Positions 22,220 through 27,745 of a stretch of 27,745 bases of DNA are shown here, in pieces. This stretch comes from JAJZCD01 sp964570005. Its GTDB lineage: Bacteria > Patescibacteriota > Saccharimonadia > Saccharimonadales > UBA4665. The notes below the pieces were generated by a model. The model did no database searches. It had not been told where the DNA came from and worked only from the letters and a program-made list of their open reading frames with translations. Both the position numbers and the translations under genes were made by a program. Location: contig CAZMWE010000013.1 in the NCBI GenBank assembly GCA_964570005.1, forward strand, positions 1 to 27,745, given 5' to 3'. The first letter of the stretch is position 1, and every line of letters begins with the position of its first letter.

Positions 22220-23314
22220 TTACCCCTGGATAAGTGGTGGTGGGCGCTTCTTAGGTTTTGGGGGTGGCGGTAATTCTTTGGGCTTACGCAATCTATTGTG
22301 TAGCCAACGGATGAACTGCCTGCCAGTACGCCAGATTAAACCATGATAGGTTTTGAGTAGCCATACCAAAACAAAGACCAGCACGAGCGCCGGCAGGATT
22401 ACGGCTAAGTTGACATAGTAGAAGGTCCGGCTGACTACCGTAAGTCTTGCTTGGCCATCAGTCCGGTACCTCAGCTCCAGCCGGTATTTTCCCGGCAGAG
22501 CGTGAAGTGGACTAGGCCTAAACATATCTACGGTAAAAAGCCGCGAACTACCAGGCAGAATCAGACCCGACCCCGTGTTGAGCACGGTCGTACTCACGAT
22601 AGTACCTGTTGGACCAAAAAGCGTCAGCTGTCCCCGCGGCGCGGTTTGCGTATTACCCGTATTAGTAAAGTCAACATATAGGCTGCTGGGCAGCCCGAAG
22701 CGAAGCGTATCCAGATTCAGAGGAAGGAGCCGCAACTGCTGTGTGCCACCACTGGCCGTTTTAAGAAAAATAAGCGACGCCACGGCTGACTGCAGCGACA
22801 CTTTGGAGCTACCGCCCCCGGCGACTACGCTCTGCGGGCTAAATAGCACTGCGCCGTAATGACCGCCCGGTGCCAGCTGGTCCAAGTTGCTCAGTATAAC
22901 CGCGACTTTCTCACTTTCGTGCGCACCCAGCACAACACTAGACGGGTTAACACTCATGGTCGCCTGCAAACTGTGGGGATTCGTCTTGGGATTGTAGCCG
23001 TTAGTATATAAGCTGATCGCCCCAGGCTTGTCAGCCTGTGCACCGAAATCGCGTACGCTTATCGCTATTGTCAGCCGGCTTGAGGTAGGGTTGGTGACCG
23101 TCGTAACTACCGTGGTTGACGTCTCCCCAGGGCTTAGGGAAAAGTCAGACAACGCGGGTGATACGCGCAGCACGCCCGGAGCTGAAGTAACTGCCGCCTG
23201 AGCCGTACCGCCATAGCATGATACAGACAGCAACCCTACGACTGCAGAGCTCAAGAAGAGAAAGACTATCAAAGGTTTGTGGCATCGCCTGCTACGTATC
23301 ATCACCTTATGCAT
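22220..23314 (-). CDS. Exported Ig-like protein with C-terminal membrane anchor, DUF916-like (paralogue 2)
   Basis: This 364-aa protein (from MHKVMIRSRRC) has a signal peptide ending near GGTAQAA, a first beta domain (GVLRVSPALSDFSLSPGETS, then TTVTNPTSSRLTIAIS), a second domain (LYVDFTNTGNTQTAPRGQLT) and a membrane helix (about 305-328) followed by a basic, proline-rich cytoplasmic tail (LPPPPKPKKRPPP). The layout matches DUF916/DUF3324 proteins of Gram-positive WxL loci, which link surface proteins to the wall. The ATG chosen overlaps the upstream stop by 8 nt (ATGCATAA); starts at 23335 or 23302 are also possible. Confidence 0.75.
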   Translation of the reverse strand: MHKVMIRSRRCHKPLIVFLFLSSAVVGLLSVSCYGGTAQAAVTSAPGVLRVSPALSDFSLSPGETSTTVVTTVTNPTSSRLTIAISVRDFGAQADKPGAISLYTNGYNPKTNPHSLQATMSVNPSSVVLGAHESEKVAVILSNLDQLAPGGHYGAVLFSPQSVVAGGGSSKVSLQSAVASLIFLKTASGGTQQLRLLPLNLDTLRFGLPSSLYVDFTNTGNTQTAPRGQLTLFGPTGTIVSTTVLNTGSGLILPGSSRLFTVDMFRPSPLHALPGKYRLELRYRTDGQARLTVVSRTFYYVNLAVILPALVLVFVLVWLLKTYHGLIWRTGRQFIRWLHNRLRKPKELPPPPKPKKRPPPLIQG

Positions 23315-24410
23315 CCGCAGCTCTTGGCTTGTCATCTTTGTCCACGCCTTTACGCGGCTTTACTTTTTTGGAAAACCGCATGGTCCGGACAGCCAGTTTT
23401 TTACCAATTGCATATAGCCCGATAAGTATCAAGATAAGGAGCACAAGCCCCACTAGCAGCACTTTCCACGGGATAACCCAAAACGACACAACCGCCGTAA
23501 TCGGCACATCGCGGCTACCATTGTTATAGGCTAGCACTAACTTGGCGTAGTACTTACCAAACCGCAGTTTGCTGACATTAGCAAGGTCCCAGTTAAGAGT
23601 CTGCTCCACTCTCCCCTTTTTGTCCGTAATCTTGTTACCGTCCACTGTTTTGGGTTTAAACACCGGGAAACCGTTCGCCCACTCAGCCGCAAAGACCCGC
23701 GACGTACCGGCCAGCACATTACCATCCGCATAATTCACCGGGATAGTGTCTATAGAATGCGTGAAGTCACTACTCCTACTAATATAGATATCCCCTGTCG
23801 GCGCCAGAAAGATATTGCCGGTGTTCTTGACCGTTACCGAGAATGCCGCCGGCAGATACTCATACAATTTCTTGTCGGCAGAGAAACTGCTGACCGCTAT
23901 CTGCGACTGCTCATCCCCGGATATGGCGTTAACCAGCACCAGCACGGCGTTACCGCCCTTGACACTACTGCCAAACCCCGGCGTCGGGTTTGCTACTTGT
24001 GGCTTAAAGATAACAGCATAGTAGTAGCCCAAGCTGGCATTTTTGGGCAGGTTAACGGTCATGGTCACCGAAGACCAGATACCCGGCTGCGCGACGAAAG
24101 AGTTTTGTGAAAAGTGTACCCAGCTGCCCGAAGGGTCATTCTGGGCAAACGGCATCATCTGGGCAGCACCGCTTGTCCCGAACGCCCGGAATGTCTCCAG
24201 AACAACGTTAATGGTCACCGGGCTCGCCCCGTTGTTCTGAACATGCAATGTTGTCGTAGCGCTGCTACCCGGTTTGCCAGCCAATGACGTAACGATCGGC
24301 GAGGTCGTGAGATTAATACCACCGGCCTCCGCGGAGGTCGGGCGTGCTGGAGCTAACAGCACCACAGCACATATGAATAATGCGCCTAAAGCCGCAACGT
24401 ATTTCCGCAT
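23307..24410 (-). CDS. Exported Ig-like protein with C-terminal membrane anchor, DUF916-like (paralogue 1)
   Basis: This 367-aa protein has the same architecture as its downstream neighbour: signal peptide (cleavage near TSAEAGG), a first beta domain (INLTTSPIVTSLAGKPGSSA, TLHVQNNGASPVTINVVLE), a second domain (AFSVTVKNTGNIFLAPTGDI), then a membrane helix (about 317-338, WKVLLVGLVLLILILIGLYA) and a Lys-rich tail. The TxxxxVxNxGxxxxxPxGxI pattern shared by both genes indicates tandem duplication and divergence. Likely a surface-protein binding or assembly factor. TACAAT 9 nt before the ATG gives a near-leaderless start. Confidence 0.78.
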   Translation of the reverse strand: MRKYVAALGALFICAVVLLAPARPTSAEAGGINLTTSPIVTSLAGKPGSSATTTLHVQNNGASPVTINVVLETFRAFGTSGAAQMMPFAQNDPSGSWVHFSQNSFVAQPGIWSSVTMTVNLPKNASLGYYYAVIFKPQVANPTPGFGSSVKGGNAVLVLVNAISGDEQSQIAVSSFSADKKLYEYLPAAFSVTVKNTGNIFLAPTGDIYISRSSDFTHSIDTIPVNYADGNVLAGTSRVFAAEWANGFPVFKPKTVDGNKITDKKGRVEQTLNWDLANVSKLRFGKYYAKLVLAYNNGSRDVPITAVVSFWVIPWKVLLVGLVLLILILIGLYAIGKKLAVRTMRFSKKVKPRKGVDKDDKPRAADA

Positions 24411-24419
24411 ATTACTACT

Positions 24420-24425
24420 ATTGTA
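24420..24425 (-). promoter_or_regulatory. -10 box of the DUF916-like pair
   Basis: TACAAT on the minus strand, 9 nt before the ATG at 24410. It overlaps the end of the upstream gene closely (stop at 24426), so the pair may also be read from the upstream promoter. Confidence 0.5.
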
Positions 24426-25532
24426 CTAGAAACTTCCCGCACCAACGTAAGTAATGGTGTCGGTGTAGTCTGTGCCAGCCGGTGTTACACCGGCAATTGC
24501 CGCATATTGGAGCGGCTTGACAATCGCCGAGTTTGCTGTGCCAGTTGAGCTGGCGACTATAACCGGTGTGGTGTTGAGTCCGGCGCCATTGCCGCTACCG
24601 CTTGATGCGAAAGCAGTGGCCGCCGATGTTGTACCGCCAGAACCGGCACCCTGGGTAATGTTAGCCGCAGGGATGGCAAGCACATAGCCTTCGTGGGTCG
24701 AGGTCAAAGTCGTGTTAGTCCCGGGAGCTATCGAACCGTTGGAATTACCAGAGGCTATGGTATAGCCGCTCGTTCCCGCGGTTGGCGATCTTAGTCCCGT
24801 GTTCGCATCAGATGCCCACAAATACCAGCCGTGGGATGCGTTGGTATTAACGGTGATGTTATCACCGCTCGTAGCGCCGACAGACGCGCTAGAAAGATTA
24901 CCTGTGAAGTTGTCGGACGTACTGGTGATGGCCATAGTAAAGCTTGCCGGAACGGTCGCAGAGATACTTACCTGATCGCTGGTAATAACATCGACTGCGC
25001 CAGTTCCGGTATCTGTGCCGTCCGTCAAGGTAACGGTGTAAGAGTTGGCCGACGACGTGTTGGTTACTGCTGTCTGTGCGGCAAACGTACCGACGACGAC
25101 ACAGTAGGCTGTGCCTGAGGTCAACGTGTTGACGTTCGATATAGTTATAGTACTGCCGCTGTTGCCCGATGAGCTTAAGCTGCTACTCGTAGGCAAGACG
25201 GTTGGCGTCCCGGCGAAAATCGAGGCACAGCTCGTGCCATTATAGCTCGTCGATATAGTAGGCGCAGCAAGCACAGCGCTCGTCGCACTACCCATGTTAA
25301 TCGCTAAAGTGCCTGCGGCATCACTGGCGCCGGCCGTAAAGTCTATGAGCAGCGCCGACTGGCCTGAAGTCTGCATATTTGTCTCAAGCACTTGCACATG
25401 TGTCATCGTAGTCGCAGCAAAAACGAGGCTGGAGTCGAGAAGCGCCATGACTAGGACGCCTATAAGACTGACTGATGCCGAGATTCGAAACACTAACGAC
25501 CTGAACGGGTTTTTGTTGTCAGGAAGACTCAT
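24426..25532 (-). CDS. Secreted Ser/Thr-rich beta-structured surface protein
   Basis: This 368-aa protein has a signal peptide (about 1-40, cleavage near VFAATT) and no membrane anchor. It is almost entirely Ser, Thr, Gly, Ala and Asn with alternating hydrophobics, typical of beta-sandwich fimbrial or WxL-like modules; NTNASHGWYLWASDANTGL and the final AGTDYTDTITYVGAGSF are the most distinctive parts. The C-terminal TDYxDxxT...SF is shared with the protein at 26261-27316. It lies just upstream of two DUF916-like genes, matching WxL-type loci where such proteins are displayed partners. No WxL motif itself is seen. Confidence 0.72.
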   Translation of the reverse strand: MSLPDNKNPFRSLVFRISASVSLIGVLVMALLDSSLVFAATTMTHVQVLETNMQTSGQSALLIDFTAGASDAAGTLAINMGSATSAVLAAPTISTSYNGTSCASIFAGTPTVLPTSSSLSSSGNSGSTITISNVNTLTSGTAYCVVVGTFAAQTAVTNTSSANSYTVTLTDGTDTGTGAVDVITSDQVSISATVPASFTMAITSTSDNFTGNLSSASVGATSGDNITVNTNASHGWYLWASDANTGLRSPTAGTSGYTIASGNSNGSIAPGTNTTLTSTHEGYVLAIPAANITQGAGSGGTTSAATAFASSGSGNGAGLNTTPVIVASSTGTANSAIVKPLQYAAIAGVTPAGTDYTDTITYVGAGSF

Positions 25533-25538
25533 GGCTTA

Positions 25539-25567
25539 AGCATACTGGTTACGGTTTTTAGTGTCAA
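25539..25567 (-). promoter_or_regulatory. Strong promoter of the Ser/Thr-rich protein gene
   Basis: On the minus strand TTGACA (25562-25567), 17-nt spacer, TATGCT (25539-25544), then 6 nt to the ATG. Consensus -35, ideal spacing and leaderless position. Confidence 0.78.
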
Positions 25568-25632
25568 CAAACTCCGTCAATACAATGTGATACAAAACGG
25601 ATATTTTCCTGACAATGTTGTATATATCACAT

Positions 25633-26259
25633 CTACTGCCAATTCCAGCTCTTCACAATCTGATCAAGTGTCGCCTGCTCCTGCTCCGTATATTGCTGGT
25701 CAATACCATTAACCGCAATATTCGCGGAATATGTGCCGTGGAACAAAAAAGCGATTTTACTGAACCCGCCGGCAGTCAGGTCGGTCACTACGGTCACGGG
25801 ATGGCCGTTTACGGTCTCCATCGTTTTTTGATAGCGAGCAGCGTTTTGCACCATGGCATAGTATGCGCTGTCGTTATTGGCTAGGCTACCCGGTACATAA
25901 TTGATCGTAACTGTCAGCTGCCAGGGAACCGCGGCATGATACTCATAACCATAGGCCGCCAGCGTACTGCCGCCCGCAGGTTGTTGCTGTTTGAGCGGTG
26001 TCAGGAACGACGGATACGAAAACTGGGCGTAGGCATTTGAAACCGGCACGGGCTTACCGCTCCGCTCCGCCGGGGCTGCAACGGACGCAGGCTGATTCAT
26101 GACCTTAGCCGCCGAAGTTGGTGCATCCAGATACTGCAGCAATACGCGCAGCCCGATCAAGGCGCAGACCACCGCCAGACCGGCAATGATCCACCGTACT
26201 CGGATTTTATGCCGCGAGCTACGTTGATGCCCCGTCGCCGCCTCGTCCGTACTGGCCAT
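25633..26259 (-). CDS. Membrane-anchored extracytoplasmic protein of unknown function
   Basis: This 208-aa protein has a basic cytoplasmic N-terminus, one membrane helix (about 24-44, VRWIIAGLAVVCALIGLRVL) and an extracytoplasmic domain with the alpha/beta pattern of small lipoprotein-like proteins (SNAYAQFSYPSFLTPLK, LTVTINYVPGS, HPVTVVTDLTAGGFSKIAFL). The first half of that domain recalls PsbP-like folds, but this is a weak impression. It starts 1 nt after the stop of the upstream secreted protein, so the two form an operon and probably work together. Confidence 0.65.
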   Translation of the reverse strand: MASTDEAATGHQRSSRHKIRVRWIIAGLAVVCALIGLRVLLQYLDAPTSAAKVMNQPASVAAPAERSGKPVPVSNAYAQFSYPSFLTPLKQQQPAGGSTLAAYGYEYHAAVPWQLTVTINYVPGSLANNDSAYYAMVQNAARYQKTMETVNGHPVTVVTDLTAGGFSKIAFLFHGTYSANIAVNGIDQQYTEQEQATLDQIVKSWNWQ

Positions 26260-26260
26260 A

Positions 26261-27316
26261 TTAAAAACTGGCTGCCGCCAAGAAGGTCAAGACTTCCGCG
26301 TAGTCGGTGCTGGCGGGATCACTGCTGGCGGCCTTGGCCTGCATGTTCAATGTGGCACTCCCGCCCACAACCGCAGCCGAAGTGGTAAAGACAGGGGTAA
26401 AGCTGGTACTTTCCGTACCTACCGTACTGCCCGAGCCATTATATGGACTGTCGATGGAGAGCGGCCCGCCGGATGTCTGACTGGCGGTCACTCCCTGCAA
26501 GCCGAATCCATGTGAGCTGCTGGACAGCGTTCCCGTCAGGGCTGGAATGGTACTGCTCGTAAGCGTACTATGTAACCCGCCGTTCTGCCCGGCGTTATAA
26601 ATATTCGCGCCGTATGTTGCATTGGTTGCTAAGCTGAATGTAACCGTACCACTCGTGAAAGTAGTGCCCGGCAGCAGGCTGGAAAATGACAGCGTACTTG
26701 GCGTCACCGAGAATGTAAGAGACGGACTGGTGGTTGCTGCCGATGCCGAAGCTCCATATTCGGTATCAGTGAACGTCCCCTGCATGGCGGCTACCGCGAC
26801 GTAATACGTCGTACTCGGGGTTAAGCCGACAACGCTCGTGCCAGAACCGGAACCCCACGCGCTATATGTCTGGTAGAATTGGCTACTCCCCAGGCTGCCT
26901 CCCGTCTGCACGAACTTCACTGCCCCACTACCCACACAAGCCGATGTAAAACAGTTAGTCGTCGAGACGCCAACCGAGAACGTAACATCGGCAGGATATG
27001 AATTAGTGCCCGCATTGTTATTAAGTGTGACGAGCAAGTGATTGTAATAGGTGCTGCTGCCATTACTGACAGTCGGTGCCTGTGGAACTGCCAGCTGTTC
27101 AGCTTGCACCCCGCCGCTCGACCCATTGTCATGCGTACTGGCAGTACCGCTACCACTCACTTCACCGCCGGCAGATTGGGTGTAATACGTCGTAGAGCGG
27201 GAATTACTCGTGCCGGCCGGTCCCACGCTGTAGCTATTCAGACCGTAGTTACTGCTCGAGGAAAACGTCGCGAAAAGCAGTAAAGCAGTCAGCGAAGCTG
27301 AAAAGAATTGCCCCAT
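26261..27316 (-). CDS. Secreted surface protein with fibronectin III-like domain and fimbrial-type C-terminus
   Basis: This 351-aa protein has a short signal peptide (about 1-20), a Ser/Gly/Tyr-rich stretch (25-75), a fibronectin type III-like domain (about 78-195; PQAPTVSNGSSTYYNHLLVT, GLTPSTTYYVAVAAMQG) and a C-terminal beta domain (about 200-351) that resembles the C-terminal part of the protein at 24426-25532 (NATYGANIYNAGQNGGLHS; STDYAEVLTF then AAASF). The matched ends suggest a common assembly or anchoring mode. Leaderless start with TATAAT 8 nt upstream. Confidence 0.72.
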   Translation of the reverse strand: MGQFFSASLTALLLFATFSSSSNYGLNSYSVGPAGTSNSRSTTYYTQSAGGEVSGSGTASTHDNGSSGGVQAEQLAVPQAPTVSNGSSTYYNHLLVTLNNNAGTNSYPADVTFSVGVSTTNCFTSACVGSGAVKFVQTGGSLGSSQFYQTYSAWGSGSGTSVVGLTPSTTYYVAVAAMQGTFTDTEYGASASAATTSPSLTFSVTPSTLSFSSLLPGTTFTSGTVTFSLATNATYGANIYNAGQNGGLHSTLTSSTIPALTGTLSSSSHGFGLQGVTASQTSGGPLSIDSPYNGSGSTVGTESTSFTPVFTTSAAVVGGSATLNMQAKAASSDPASTDYAEVLTFLAAASF

Positions 27317-27324
27317 AGCTAAGC

Positions 27325-27330
27325 ATTATA
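27325..27330 (-). promoter_or_regulatory. -10 box of the fibronectin-like gene
   Basis: Perfect TATAAT on the minus strand, 8 nt before the ATG at 27316. No good -35 at 16-18 nt. Confidence 0.6.
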
Positions 27331-27388
27331 TAGCAGCCCGATCCGTAACCAGCAGCCACACCGCGCTGTGGACAACTTGGTAATAAGC

Positions 27389-27416
27389 TTACGGTTGGCG
27401 GCTAAAGTGCTACAAT
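27389..27416 (+). promoter_or_regulatory. Candidate promoter of the truncated surface gene
   Basis: TTACGG (27389-27394), 16-nt spacer, TACAAT (27411-27416) with a TG extension. It would give a leader of about 120 nt, unusually long for this window. Confidence 0.45.
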
Positions 27417-27424
27417 GAAGCATA

Positions 27425-27443
27425 AGTAGCTTGAGAGGCTACT
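27425..27443 (+). promoter_or_regulatory. Stem-loop at the start of a long 5' leader
   Basis: AGTAGC (27425-27430), loop TTGAGAG, GCTACT (27438-27443) lies within a few bases of the predicted transcription start. It may stabilise the mRNA 5' end or regulate the surface gene. Not a known riboswitch that I recognise. Confidence 0.4.
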
Positions 27444-27541
27444 ATTTGAGGATAAACAAAGATTGTTAGATACGACCGTATGTCGGCGCTATTTTCATGT
27501 GGCTGCAGACGTAACAGGGCGTGGGGAACATCACAACAAAT

Positions 27542-27745
27542 ATGCAACATCGTTCGCATAAAAAAATAGTGAGCTATTCGCTGAGAGGCTATCGGCCGCT
27601 GAAAACAGGGGTTAGGTTTGGATTGCTCTGTATACTAGCCGGGATTTCCGGTGTGCTACTCTGCGGCCTCATTCGTCCGGTACATACCGCCGCCACCGCC
27701 GGCATCAACCAAGAGCTGAGCTTCGAGGGTAAGATCGTCAACAGC
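27542..27745 (+). CDS. Surface protein, N-terminal part (runs off the window end)
   Basis: An open frame from the ATG at 27542 reads to the end of the window (68 codons). It has a basic start (MQHRSHKKIVSYSLRGYRP), a hydrophobic signal helix (FGLLCILAGISGVLLCGLI), then AATAGINQELSFEGKIVN. INQELSFEGKIVN matches the start of mature surface proteins that I associate with Patescibacteria, which usually continue as very large beta-rich proteins. The start is uncertain because no strong ribosome site lies nearby. It is divergent from the fibronectin-like gene. Confidence 0.72.
   Translation, partial: MQHRSHKKIVSYSLRGYRPLKTGVRFGLLCILAGISGVLLCGLIRPVHTAATAGINQELSFEGKIVNS

Noticed and set aside
27366..27378. 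A replication origin suggested by TGTGGACAA, a DnaA-box-like sequence
   Set aside because: A single imperfect box without a cluster, AT-rich unwinding region or dnaA/dnaN genes.

Overview
The window looks like part of a Patescibacteria (CPR) chromosome, possibly Saccharimonadia. The grounds are a very high share of exported, Ser/Thr-rich beta-structured proteins, a type IV pilin-like operon, a truncated surface protein whose mature end begins INQELSFEGKIVN (a pattern I associate with CPR surface proteins), the standard code with UGA as stop, and many genes whose -10 box lies only 4-9 nt before the start codon (leaderless transcripts). The assignment is inference; there is no rRNA or marker gene to fix it.

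Region 1 (1 to about 7.7 kb) is an accessory array. It is visibly AT-richer than the rest, at least up to about 6 kb. Nine single-gene units (methyltransferase, VanZ-like, PhnB-like, Nudix, EamA transporter, toxin-antitoxin pair, two small unknown proteins, polysaccharide deacetylase) point in alternating directions. Every unit boundary carries a member of one repeat family, always in the same orientation, with a shared AGCC(AAG) edge on the + strand. Several copies are degenerate pieces of one small protein-coding gene. The layout resembles an integron or an accretion array, but no recombinase is in the window.

Region 2 (7.8-10.1 kb) holds an unknown acidic protein divergent from an enolase-superfamily enzyme of the MenC/N-acylamino-acid racemase type. 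Region 3 (10.1-14.1 kb, minus strand) is an export locus: a TPR-like anchored protein, a 707-aa secreted protein and a PilX-like pseudopilin. Region 4 (14.1-15.1 kb) is an intergenic stretch and an IS200/IS605-type TnpA with hairpins.

Region 5 (15.1-18.3 kb) has a tail-anchored unknown protein and a YtrA-type GntR regulator in an operon with an ABC ATPase and permease; a palindrome at the promoter is a good operator candidate. Region 6 (18.3-22.2 kb) has a membrane-anchored PIG-L-type deacetylase, a ricin-type lectin/Ig/transmembrane surface protein and a VOC protein.

Region 7 (22.2-27.7 kb) is a surface cluster: two paralogous Ig-like exported proteins with a C-terminal membrane anchor (resembling DUF916 proteins of Gram-positive WxL loci), two secreted Ser/Thr-rich beta proteins with similar C-termini, an anchored unknown protein, and the start of another surface protein cut by the window end. 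Together, regions 3, 6 and 7 point to a cell-surface programme of pili, glycan editing, lectin binding and beta-sandwich adhesins, as expected for a host-attached small bacterium.
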